From Nocardia pseudobrasiliensis NBRC 108224 (lineage in GTDB: Bacteria; Actinomycetota; Actinomycetes; Mycobacteriales; Mycobacteriaceae), in assembly GCF_001613105.1 (NCBI RefSeq), contig NZ_BDBS01000030.1:62001-126000 (forward strand): a stretch of 64,000 bases of DNA. Reading direction: 5' to 3'. Positions 51,575 through 59,033 of the stretch are shown here, piece by piece. Positions within the stretch are counted from its first letter, which is position 1. The number at the start of each line of letters is the position of its first letter. The notes beneath the pieces were generated by a model, which did no database searches, was not told the DNA's origin, and saw only the letters and a list, made by a program, of their open reading frames with translations. Made by a program: the position numbers and the translations under genes.

Positions 51575-51749
51575 AGCTCCCCTGTCCTCGATCATCGGAC
51601 TGCGACCTAGGGATGACATCACGGTTGATCAATCAACTGTTACCGCGACGGATGACGTTCCGACGAGGCGACACTCCCACGGCCGGATTGGTGGTAAGCG
51701 AACGCCGGCCGATGCACCGAGGACCGCCACCGCGCATCGCCGATCCGGC

Positions 51750-51755
51750 TACGCT
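51750..51755 (+). promoter_or_regulatory. -10 element of the XRE gene, leaderless start
   Basis: TACGCT, 7 nt (TGACAGA) before the chosen GTG. It matches TANNNT at leaderless spacing and supports starting the protein at VLDDLAGRR rather than at an upstream ATG. Confidence 0.5.
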
Positions 51756-51762
51756 TGACAGA

Positions 51763-53004
51763 GTGCTTGACGATCTCGCCGGTAGACGGACGGGTGAGCG
51801 CATCCAGATTCTGCGGCAGCGCAAGGGCTTGACGCGGCCGGTGCTGGCTGGGCTGGTTGGGATGTCCGCGTCATGGCTCAAGGGGATCGAGCGAGGTACT
51901 CGATTGCCGCCGCGATTACCGCAATTGGTGAAACTCGCCGAGGCTCTGGCGGTTGGCGACGTGGCGGTCCTCGCCGGGATTGATATGGATCTGGGCGGAG
52001 CCACATCGGTCCCAGTGGCGTCGTTCGCGCGCATTCCGCACGACGCGGTGCCCGCGATCCGCGAGGCCGTTCGCGATCCCCTGCTCGTGACCCCGCCGGG
52101 GCCGGTCGATGTGACGGCGCTGGCATCCAGGACCTCCGATGCCTGGCGGCTGTGGCATCGATCCAGTCAACATCGCACCGATGTCGGCCGCATTCTCCCC
52201 CGGTTGGTCACCGACGCTCGTATCGCGGCGCGGACTGCCGAAGGTCCGGACCGCCGCGCCGCCAGCGCGGTCTTGGCAGATGTATATGCCCTGGTGCAGC
52301 ACGAAGTCGTATGGGCCAGCGAGACGGATCTGATCTGGACCGCGGCCGATCGGGCCATGTCAGCCGCGCAGGACGCGGATACACCCGCCGCGTTGGCAAG
52401 CGCTGGATGGACGCTCGGGATGGTGCAGCGCTCCGTCGGCGACACCGACGCCGCCTTGGCCCTCGCCCTCGATGTGCTGGCGCTGCTCGAACCGCGTCTG
52501 GAACACGTCGAAGATGACGTTCGAGGCATGTATGGCGCGCTTCAACTGCACGCAGCGGTCACGGTTGCCAGAGACGGTCGCGAAGGTGACGCCTGGCGGC
52601 ACTGGGACGCCGCGCGCACGACTGCAATACGGCTCGGCGACGGGTACAACCATCCGTGGACCATGTTCGGCACATCGAACGTCAAGCTGCACGCGGTATC
52701 CATCGCCGCCGATCTGTCCAAATCATCGGACGTTCGCAATCATGCCGAAGACATTGATCCGGACGAGATTCCCAGCCGTGAGCGCCGCGGGCGGCTCGGC
52801 GTCGAAATCGCCCGCTCCTACCACCAGCGCCGCGATTACGCCGCCACACTGCATTGGCTCGAGCAGGCGTTCGATATCTCCACGGACTCCGTGCGCTACT
52901 CACCGACAGCACGGCAGATGACCGCCGAAACCGTAGACCAGGGTGGGGCGCTCATCAGCCGCAGGGCGCGGTCACTCGCGCGAAGTCTCGGACTGCCCGT
53001 CTGA
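51763..53004 (+). CDS. XRE-type regulator with helical (TPR-like) C-terminal domain
   Basis: 413 aa. N-terminal HTH (GERIQILRQRKGLTRPVLAGLVGMSASWLKGIERGTRLPP) and a long helical region with TPR-like pairs (e.g. LASAGWTLGMVQRSVGDTDAAL, RDYAATLHWLEQAFDIS). The architecture is common in Nocardia and Streptomyces regulators paired with small downstream genes. The frame is open further upstream (ATG at 51712), but the GTG at 51763 has the better promoter context and matches the usual family start. Two small coupled ORFs follow 112 nt later. Confidence 0.85.
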   Translation: MLDDLAGRRTGERIQILRQRKGLTRPVLAGLVGMSASWLKGIERGTRLPPRLPQLVKLAEALAVGDVAVLAGIDMDLGGATSVPVASFARIPHDAVPAIREAVRDPLLVTPPGPVDVTALASRTSDAWRLWHRSSQHRTDVGRILPRLVTDARIAARTAEGPDRRAASAVLADVYALVQHEVVWASETDLIWTAADRAMSAAQDADTPAALASAGWTLGMVQRSVGDTDAALALALDVLALLEPRLEHVEDDVRGMYGALQLHAAVTVARDGREGDAWRHWDAARTTAIRLGDGYNHPWTMFGTSNVKLHAVSIAADLSKSSDVRNHAEDIDPDEIPSRERRGRLGVEIARSYHQRRDYAATLHWLEQAFDISTDSVRYSPTARQMTAETVDQGGALISRRARSLARSLGLPV

Positions 53005-53116
53005 TCAGGTACGCATACTGCACCCCTCGCAGTGCTACCGCACATCACGCCCCTGAGAGCAGTTCGGCTGCCTCACGCTGTTTCCCAGGCCGGTGAGGAA
53101 CAGCGAAGGAGCGCAG

Positions 53117-53263
53117 ATGTTTCCAGATCCGATTCCCGATCCCGGCGGGACACTCGAACATCTCGACGGAAGACAGGATGTACTCGACCATCATCCCCAG
53201 GACGACGTCGATCGCATCATCTCCCGTTGGCGTGAACAGCACCATCCAGAGCGCGACCGATGA
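53117..53263 (+). CDS. Small acidic protein downstream of the XRE regulator, 48 aa
   Basis: The 48-codon frame opens with GAAGGAG 6 nt before the ATG and overlaps the next ORF (the TGA stop lies within ATGATG). The sequence is Asp/Pro/His-rich (MFPDPIPDPGG..., DRIISRWREQH) with one short helix. No family recognised. Ribosome site and coupling are the support. Confidence 0.5.
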   Translation: MFPDPIPDPGGTLEHLDGRQDVLDHHPQDDVDRIISRWREQHHPERDR

Positions 53264-53616
53264 TGGTTCTCGACGCGGACAACAGCATCGCCGAATACTG
53301 CTGTGAGGTCTGGCCCGCCGACCTGTGCACCGAACGCGCACTGGAGCTTTATCGTCTTCACAAACGAGCACTCCCTCACGCGCTGCTCGGTACGGCTGGC
53401 GGCCCTCGCAAGGCTTGTCGGTGTTCGCTGTCGGCCGTCGCATGCTCGGCGGTGAGGGATCCCGGGCCGGGTGCACCGTTATGCGAAGGGCCGCAATCTC
53501 GATCGAGATTGCGGCCCTTGCGGTTCCGGGCTTACAGGTACTGGCCCGTGTTGGACTCGGTGTCGATCGCTCGGCTGGCCGAGGCGTTCTTGCCGGTGAC
53601 CAGGGTGCGGATGTAG
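53260..53616 (+). CDS. Small Cys-containing protein, possibly frameshifted at its 3' end
   Basis: Begins MMVLDADNSIAEYCCEVWPA, coupled to the preceding ORF, and looks coding for about 48 residues (...RALELYRLHKRALPHALLG). After that the reading becomes Arg/Cys-rich, crosses the mpa terminator palindrome and overlaps the 3' end of mpa by 85 nt, which is implausible. In the neighbouring frame a stop soon follows (...ARLVGVRCRPSHARR). The real gene may be shorter, with a frameshift or a lost stop near 53400. Confidence 0.35.
   Translation: MMVLDADNSIAEYCCEVWPADLCTERALELYRLHKRALPHALLGTAGGPRKACRCSLSAVACSAVRDPGPGAPLCEGPQSRSRLRPLRFRAYRYWPVLDSVSIARLAEAFLPVTRVRM
53486..53519 (-). terminator. Perfect 34-bp palindrome after mpa
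   Basis: AAGGGCCGCAATCTCGA followed by its exact reverse complement; as RNA a 15-bp stem with a GAUC loop, 12 nt beyond the mpa stop. A classic position for a terminator, though without a U-tract. Confidence 0.75.
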
Positions 53617-55292
53617 ACGATCCGCTCGCCCTTCTTGCCCGAGATGCGGGCCCAGTCATCGGGATTCGTGGTGTTGGGCAGGTCCTCGTTCTCGGAGAAC
53701 TCGTCCACGATCGAATCGTAGAGATGCTGGATGCGCAGGCCGGGGTTGCCGGTTTCGAGCACGGACTTGATGGCGTACTTCTTGGCGCGGTCCACGATGT
53801 TCTGGATCATGGCGCCGGAGTTGAAGTCCTTGAAGTACAGGACCTCCTTGTCACCGTTGGCGTAGGTGACCTCCAGGAAGCGGTTGTCCTCGCTCTCGGC
53901 GTACATGCGCTCGACGACGCGTTCGATCATCGTCTTGACGCACTTGGGCCGATCGCCGCCGAATTCGGCGATATCGTCGGCGTGCAGCGGCAGGCCCTCG
54001 ACCAGGTACTTCGAGAAGATGTCCTGCGCGGCTTCGGCATCCGGGCGTTCGATCTTGATCTTCACGTCCAGGCGGCCGGGCCGCAGGATGGCCGGGTCGA
54101 TCATGTCCTCGCGGTTGGACGCGCCGATCACGATGACGTTCTCGAGGCCCTCCACGCCGTCGATCTCACTGAGCAACTGCGGCACGACCGTGGTCTCCAC
54201 ATCGGAGGACACACCCGAACCGCGGGTCCGGAAGATCGAGTCCATCTCGTCGAAGAACACGATCACCGGGGTGCCCTCGGAGGCCTTCTCCCGAGCGCGC
54301 TGGAAGATGATCCGAATATGCCGCTCGGTCTCGCCGACGAACTTGTTCAGCAGCTCGGGACCCTTGATGTTGAGGAAGAAGGACTTGGCCTCCTTGGCGT
54401 CCTCACCGCGCGCCTCGGCGATCTTCTTGGCCAGCGAGTTGGCCACGGCCTTGGCGATCAGGGTCTTACCGCAGCCGGGCGGGCCGTAGAGCAGGACGCC
54501 CTTGGGCGGACGCAACGCGTACTCGCGGAACAGATCCTTGTGCAGGAAGGGCAGTTCGACCGCGTCGCGGATCTGCTCGATCTGGCGCGTCAGGCCGCCG
54601 ATGTCCTCGTAGTCGACATCGGGAACCTCTTCGAGCACGAGGTCCTCGACCTCGGCCTTGGGGATGCGCTCGAACGCGAAACCGGCCTTGGTGTCGACCA
54701 GCAGCGAATCGCCGGGGCGCAGCTTGCGGATCGGCTGGTCCGGATCGTCGACGTCGTCGGCGTCGACCAGCGAGCTCAGCGGGCCCGACAACCAGACCAC
54801 GCGCTCCTCGTCGGCATGGCCGACCACCAGGGCGCGGCGGCCGTCGTCGAGGATCTCGCGCAGCGTTCCGATCTCACCGGTCTGGTCGAAGGTGCCCGCC
54901 TCGACCACCGTCAACGCCTCGTTGAGACGGACCGTCTGCCCGTAGTGCAGGGTCGCGGTGTCGATATTCGGCGAACAGGTCAACCGCATCTTGCGTCCGG
55001 AGGTGAACACATCGACCGTCTGATCGTCGTAGACCCCGATCAGGACGCCGTAGCCGCTCGGCGGCTGGCCCAGCCGATCGACCTCCTCGCGCAGCGCGAC
55101 CAGTTGCTGGCGGGCTTCCTTCAGGGTGTCCATGAGTTTGGTGTTGCGAATCGTCAGCGAATCGATCCGCGCTTCCAATTCCCTTGTGCGATCCGGCGAG
55201 TCGGCGAGTTGCCTCCGGAGTGCAGCCGCCTCGGCGCGTACTGCCTCGAGTTCCCTCCAGGCCGCCGAATCCGAATTCTCGATGGGGCTCAT
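53532..55292 (-). CDS. mpa: Mycobacterial proteasome ATPase Mpa (ARC)
   Basis: 586 aa. N-terminal coiled coil (about residues 10-75) that captures Pup, OB-fold interdomain, then AAA+ domain with Walker A GPPGCGKT (residues 270-277), Walker B VIVFFDEMDSIF, and the C-terminal Gln-Tyr-Leu that docks into PrcA pockets. Hexamers unfold pupylated proteins into the 20S core. ATG with GGGAGGAG upstream. Here it is 41.7 kb from dop, instead of adjacent as in mycobacteria. It is followed on the + strand by lppK, as in M. tuberculosis. Confidence 0.98.
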   Translation of the reverse strand: MSPIENSDSAAWRELEAVRAEAAALRRQLADSPDRTRELEARIDSLTIRNTKLMDTLKEARQQLVALREEVDRLGQPPSGYGVLIGVYDDQTVDVFTSGRKMRLTCSPNIDTATLHYGQTVRLNEALTVVEAGTFDQTGEIGTLREILDDGRRALVVGHADEERVVWLSGPLSSLVDADDVDDPDQPIRKLRPGDSLLVDTKAGFAFERIPKAEVEDLVLEEVPDVDYEDIGGLTRQIEQIRDAVELPFLHKDLFREYALRPPKGVLLYGPPGCGKTLIAKAVANSLAKKIAEARGEDAKEAKSFFLNIKGPELLNKFVGETERHIRIIFQRAREKASEGTPVIVFFDEMDSIFRTRGSGVSSDVETTVVPQLLSEIDGVEGLENVIVIGASNREDMIDPAILRPGRLDVKIKIERPDAEAAQDIFSKYLVEGLPLHADDIAEFGGDRPKCVKTMIERVVERMYAESEDNRFLEVTYANGDKEVLYFKDFNSGAMIQNIVDRAKKYAIKSVLETGNPGLRIQHLYDSIVDEFSENEDLPNTTNPDDWARISGKKGERIVYIRTLVTGKNASASRAIDTESNTGQYL

Positions 55293-55409
55293 GATGCTGC
55301 TCCTCCCAGTCCCGGTCTATCAACGCTACCGGGCGCGAACCGTTCTCGCTTTCCGACATGGTTTCGTCGTGATCACATCTCGGCTGCGGCCTGCGGCCGA
55401 GCAACCATG

Positions 55410-55452
55410 TTAGCCTGCCCTAACCTGTTTCCGGCGAGTTAATTTCGCCGGA
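55410..55452 (+). promoter_or_regulatory. lppK leader: inverted repeat and weak iron-box-like sequence
   Basis: TCCGGCGA-N7-TCGCCGGA (55430-55452), perfect 8-bp arms, ends about 25 nt before the lppK ATG and could be a leader hairpin. Just upstream, TTAGCCTGCCCTAACCTGT (55410-55428) matches the DtxR/IdeR iron box at 12 of 19 positions, mostly in one half. That is below what I would call a site without testing. Confidence 0.4.
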
Positions 55453-55476
55453 CCGAACGAAAGGTGTGTGTGTTCG

Positions 55477-56025
55477 ATGCTCCTTCCCCTCGGTGATACC
55501 CGCTGTAGTGGCAACGTCGCACGGACTGTTCGTGTTTCCGTTGCTACCGCATTCGCGGCCCTTGCCGTTACGGGCATTGTGGCCTGCGGGTCCGACAAGT
55601 CCGATGAGGCGCCCGCGAGTAGCACCCCCAGCAAGGCTGTGACCAGCATCACCGCCTCCGCCGGAGCGAGCGCCCAGGCCGCGGCCGCGCCCACCCCGGA
55701 TTCGCTGCAGGCCACCCTCGACGGCCTCGTCGATCCCGCCAAACCGACCGCGGACAAGGAGAAGCTGACCGTCGACGGCGCCAAGCGCGCGGCCAATATC
55801 GACACCATGACCAAGGGCCTGGCCAACTACGGCAAGATCCTGTTCACCGTGTCCGATGTGAAGGCCTCCGGTGACACCGCCACCGCACAGGTCGTCATCA
55901 CCTCCCCGCACGGTCCCGCGCCGGCGATGCCGATGACCTGGCAGCACGGCGCCGAGGGCTGGCAGCTCTCCGATGCCAGCACCTGCCAGATCCTGGCCAT
56001 GGGTATGGCCCCCTGCCAGGCGTAA
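55477..56025 (+). CDS. lppK: Lipoprotein LppK-like
   Basis: 182 aa. Lipoprotein signal peptide with lipobox GIVAC (ALAVTGIVACGSDK), Ser/Ala-rich linker, then a roughly 100-residue domain (LQATLDGLVDPAKPTADKEKL...ASTCQILAMGMAPCQA). Between mpa and trmI it occupies the same place as M. tuberculosis lppK (Rv2116), the main basis for the symbol. Function unknown. A GTG three codons earlier is an alternative start. Confidence 0.78.
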   Translation: MLLPLGDTRCSGNVARTVRVSVATAFAALAVTGIVACGSDKSDEAPASSTPSKAVTSITASAGASAQAAAAPTPDSLQATLDGLVDPAKPTADKEKLTVDGAKRAANIDTMTKGLANYGKILFTVSDVKASGDTATAQVVITSPHGPAPAMPMTWQHGAEGWQLSDASTCQILAMGMAPCQA

Positions 56026-56064
56026 CCGCCTGTCCCCCAGCTTCTTCCAAGCCGCGGCCCGCCC

Positions 56065-56898
56065 TCAGCCCTTCGACGGGCGGCGCTGCGGCTTCGGCGG
56101 CGTCACACCGTCGGCCAACCGGCGCGCGCTGACCAGGAACGCCGTATGCCCCTGCATGCGGTGTTCCGGGCGCACGGCCAGGCCGACGACGTGCCACGGC
56201 CGGATCAGCGATTCCCACGCCCGCGGCTCGGTCCAGCACTGCTGCTGACGCAGCGCCTCCACGACCTCCGACAGCTGGGTCACCGTCGCGACATAGACGA
56301 TCAGCACACCACCGGGGATAAGCGCCTTCGCCACCGACGGCAGCGCCTCCCAGGGCTTGAGCATGTCCAGCACCGCGCGATCCACGCCGTCGCCCTCGTA
56401 ATCGGCGACATCGCCGACGGTCAGACTCCAATTGGCGGGTCGTTCGCCGAAGAATCGCTCGACATTGCGGACCGCGTGCTCGGCGTGATCGTCGCGGATC
56501 TCGTAGGAGACGACCTTGCCCTCGGGACCGACCGCGCGCAGCAGCGAGCAGGTCAGCGCGCCGGAGCCCGCCCCCGCCTCCAGCACCCGCGCACCGGGGA
56601 ACACATCACCCTCGTGCACGATCTGCGCGGCGTCCTTGGGATAGATGACCGCGGCGCCGCGCGGCATGGACAGGACGTAGTCGACCAGGAGCGGACGCAG
56701 TGCGAGATACGGTGTGCCGTTGGCCGATTGGACCACACTGCCCTCGTCCGCGCCGATCAGGTCGTCGTGGCGGATCTGGCCCTTGTGGGTGTGGAACTCC
56801 TTGCCCGCCTCCAGCACAACCGTGTGCTGGCGGCCCTTGGCATCGGTCAGTTGCACCCGGTCACCGCTGGTGAATGGACCGGTCCGTCTGGCCGTCAT
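56065..56898 (-). CDS. trmI: tRNA (adenine-58-N1)-methyltransferase TrmI
   Basis: 277 aa. N-terminal barrel (TGPFTSGDRVQLTDAKGRQHTVVLEAGKEFHTHKGQIRHDDLIG) and Rossmann SAM domain (GARVLEAGAGSGALTCSLL, VVSYEIRDDHAEHAVRNVE, RAVLDMLKPWEAL). It methylates A58 in the T-loop of tRNA. ATG with GGAG 5 nt upstream. Divergent from the RecB-like gene, as in mycobacteria. Confidence 0.95.
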   Translation of the reverse strand: MTARRTGPFTSGDRVQLTDAKGRQHTVVLEAGKEFHTHKGQIRHDDLIGADEGSVVQSANGTPYLALRPLLVDYVLSMPRGAAVIYPKDAAQIVHEGDVFPGARVLEAGAGSGALTCSLLRAVGPEGKVVSYEIRDDHAEHAVRNVERFFGERPANWSLTVGDVADYEGDGVDRAVLDMLKPWEALPSVAKALIPGGVLIVYVATVTQLSEVVEALRQQQCWTEPRAWESLIRPWHVVGLAVRPEHRMQGHTAFLVSARRLADGVTPPKPQRRPSKG

Positions 56899-56978
56899 GG
56901 ATCTCCGTTCTGGTGGGTGATTGCGAGGTCGGTTCGGGCGTGCCGGAATTGTCGGTGCCCCCGGATAGCCTGCCAGGT

Positions 56979-57830
56979 ATGACAGCGCCCTCGACGCCGA
57001 CCCCGGGCTTCGGTGTGACCACCGACAAGCCCAGCGCACACGCCTTGGCCCTGTCGCCGTCGCGCGCAAACGATTTCAAACAATGTCCGTTGAAATACCG
57101 ATTGCGGGCGATAGATCGGATTCCGGAGCGGCCCGCGCGCCATACCGTGCGGGGCACCGTCGTGCACTCGGTGCTGGAATCGCTGTACGGGTTACCCAGC
57201 AGTGAACGCGTTCCGGATCGGGCCGCGGCGCTGGTGGTCCCGGCGTGGGAGCGTTTGCTGGCCGAACACCCCGAGGTGGGTGAGCTGGTGCCCGATGGAC
57301 CGGAGCAGTTCCTCGACGAGGTGCACGAGTTGGTGCGCGGCTATTACCGGCTGGAGGATCCGACCGCCTTCGATCCCGAATCGTGCGAATCGCTCATCGA
57401 GGTCGAACTGCCGGACGGGTCGCCGCTGCGCGGCTATGTCGATCGGATAGATATCGCCTCGACGGGTCAGCTGCGCGTGGTCGACTACAAGACCGGCCGT
57501 TCGCCCGTCGAGCGCGGTGAGGGGCGGGCGCTGTTCCAGCTGAAGTTCTACGCGCTGATCATGCTGCGTTCGCGCGGTGTGGTCCCCGCGCAGCTGCGGC
57601 TGATCTACCTGTCCGACGGCCAGATCCTCACCTACACCCCGGACGAGGAGGAACTGCTGCGCTTCGAGCGCATCCTGTCCGCGCTGTGGGAGGCGATCAG
57701 CATCGCCGGACGCACCGGCGACTTCCCGCCCAATCCGAGCTGGGTGTGCGAGTACTGCGACTACAAACCCCTGTGCCCGGCATACGGCGGCACGCCGCCG
57801 CCGTATCCGGGGTGGCCGGAAAAGGATTAG
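56979..57830 (+). CDS. RecB-family PD-(D/E)XK nuclease with Fe-S-type cysteines
   Basis: 283 aa. Nuclease core SPSRANDFKQCPLKYRLR, GTVVHSVLESL, GYVDRID...RVVDYKTG and the C-terminal cluster WVCEYCDYKPLCPAY, which together with the first Cys can bind a 4Fe-4S cluster as in Cas4/AddB/RecB-type exonucleases. Corresponds in place to M. tuberculosis Rv2119. Role in DNA repair is likely but not defined. Its stop overlaps the convergent hisG stop by 4 nt. Confidence 0.88.
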   Translation: MTAPSTPTPGFGVTTDKPSAHALALSPSRANDFKQCPLKYRLRAIDRIPERPARHTVRGTVVHSVLESLYGLPSSERVPDRAAALVVPAWERLLAEHPEVGELVPDGPEQFLDEVHELVRGYYRLEDPTAFDPESCESLIEVELPDGSPLRGYVDRIDIASTGQLRVVDYKTGRSPVERGEGRALFQLKFYALIMLRSRGVVPAQLRLIYLSDGQILTYTPDEEELLRFERILSALWEAISIAGRTGDFPPNPSWVCEYCDYKPLCPAYGGTPPPYPGWPEKD

Positions 57831-58678
57831 AACGCGCGGCAGGAGCGGATGTCGAAGGCCAGGATGGCCTTCGCGCCGAGTTCGGCGAGCTGATCCATCA
57901 CGGCGTTGGCCTCCTTGCGCGGGACCATGGCGCGCACGGCGATCCAGCCGGGATCCGCGAGCGGGGAGACGGTCGGCGATTCCAGGCCGGGGGTGATCCG
58001 CACCGCGTCGTCGAGCAGTTCCTTCGGGCAGTCGTAATCGAGCATCAGGTACTGCTGCCCGAACACCACGCCCTGCACGCGGGCGACGAGCTGATTGCGG
58101 GCCCGGTCGCGGTGATCGGATCCGGCCGCCTCGATCAGCACCGCCTCCGAATCGCACAGCGATTCGCCGAACGCGATCAGATTGTGCTGCCGCAGGGTTC
58201 GGCCCGAGCCGACCACATCGGCGATGGCGTCGGCGACGCCGAGCTGGATCGAGATCTCCACCGCGCCGTCGAGCCGAATCACCTCGGCCTCGATGCCGCG
58301 CCGCTGCAGATCGCGCAGCACCAGATTGGGGTAGGAGGTGGCGATGCGCTTGTCGTAGAGATCCTCGACCTTCCATTCGCGCCCGGCGGGGGCGGCGTAG
58401 CGGAAGGTGGAGCGGCCGAACCCGAGGCTCAGCCGCTCCTGCACCGGCGCACCCGAATCCAGCGCCAGGTCTCGTCCGGTGATACCCAGATCGAGCTCGC
58501 CCGAACCTACGTAGATGGCAATGTCTTTCGGCCGCAGGAAGTAGAACTCGACCTGATTGGCATTGTCGAGGACCGACAGGTCGCGCGAATCGGTGCGCTT
58601 GCGGTAGCCGGCCTCGGACAGGATCTCGAGGGCCGATTCGGAGAGGGCGCCTTTATTGGGGATGGCGACGCGGAGCAT
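57827..58678 (-). CDS. hisG: ATP phosphoribosyltransferase HisG (long form)
   Basis: 283 aa. First enzyme of histidine synthesis (PRPP + ATP to phosphoribosyl-ATP). Motifs MLRVAIPNKGALSESA, LGITGRDLALD, IADVVGSGRTLRQHNL, and a C-terminal ACT-like regulatory domain (long, HisZ-independent form). It follows hisE by 48 nt, the conserved actinobacterial pair. Confidence 0.97.
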   Translation of the reverse strand: MLRVAIPNKGALSESALEILSEAGYRKRTDSRDLSVLDNANQVEFYFLRPKDIAIYVGSGELDLGITGRDLALDSGAPVQERLSLGFGRSTFRYAAPAGREWKVEDLYDKRIATSYPNLVLRDLQRRGIEAEVIRLDGAVEISIQLGVADAIADVVGSGRTLRQHNLIAFGESLCDSEAVLIEAAGSDHRDRARNQLVARVQGVVFGQQYLMLDYDCPKELLDDAVRITPGLESPTVSPLADPGWIAVRAMVPRKEANAVMDQLAELGAKAILAFDIRSCRAF

Positions 58679-58726
58679 GAGGGTGTCCTTTCGGGACGTG
58701 TGACGGAGTTCGGCGACGACGGTCCG

Positions 58727-58990
58727 TCACAGATGTCGATACACGTCCTCGAGCCGCAGTCCGCGGCCCACCATCAGCACCTGCACCCAGTAGAGCAGCT
58801 GCGAGATCTCCTCGGCGAGGTGCTCGTCGCTTTCGTGTTCGGCGGCCAGCCAGACCTCACCGGCCTCCTCGAGCACCTTCTTCCCCTGCGCATGGACGCC
58901 GGCATCCAATGCCGCCACGGTTCCGGACCCTTCCGGGCGGTTGACCGCACGATCCTGCAGCTCGGCGAACAGGGATTCGAAGTTCTTCAC
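58727..58990 (-). CDS. hisE: Phosphoribosyl-ATP pyrophosphatase HisE
   Basis: 87 aa. MazG-type fold with KKVLEEAGEVWLAAEHESDEHLAEEISQLLYWVQVLM, nearly identical to mycobacterial HisE over its length. Catalyses the second step of histidine synthesis. The start is GTG (KNFESLFAEL) without a clear ribosome site. 43 nt downstream of the acyltransferase gene, so it may be read from that operon. Confidence 0.94.
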   Translation of the reverse strand: MKNFESLFAELQDRAVNRPEGSGTVAALDAGVHAQGKKVLEEAGEVWLAAEHESDEHLAEEISQLLYWVQVLMVGRGLRLEDVYRHL

Positions 58991-59033
58991 GGTGAGCCAT
59001 TGTTTCAGACGCCCGCGTACCGCCCGCAATCGG

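Noticed and set aside
55410..55428. Firm DtxR/IdeR iron box
   Set aside because: Only 12 of 19 positions match by eye, mainly one half-site, so it is reported only as a weak possibility.
53325..55442. 705-codon plus-strand frame
   Set aside because: Antisense to mpa; the minus-strand AAA+ motifs and the Gln-Tyr-Leu end are decisive.
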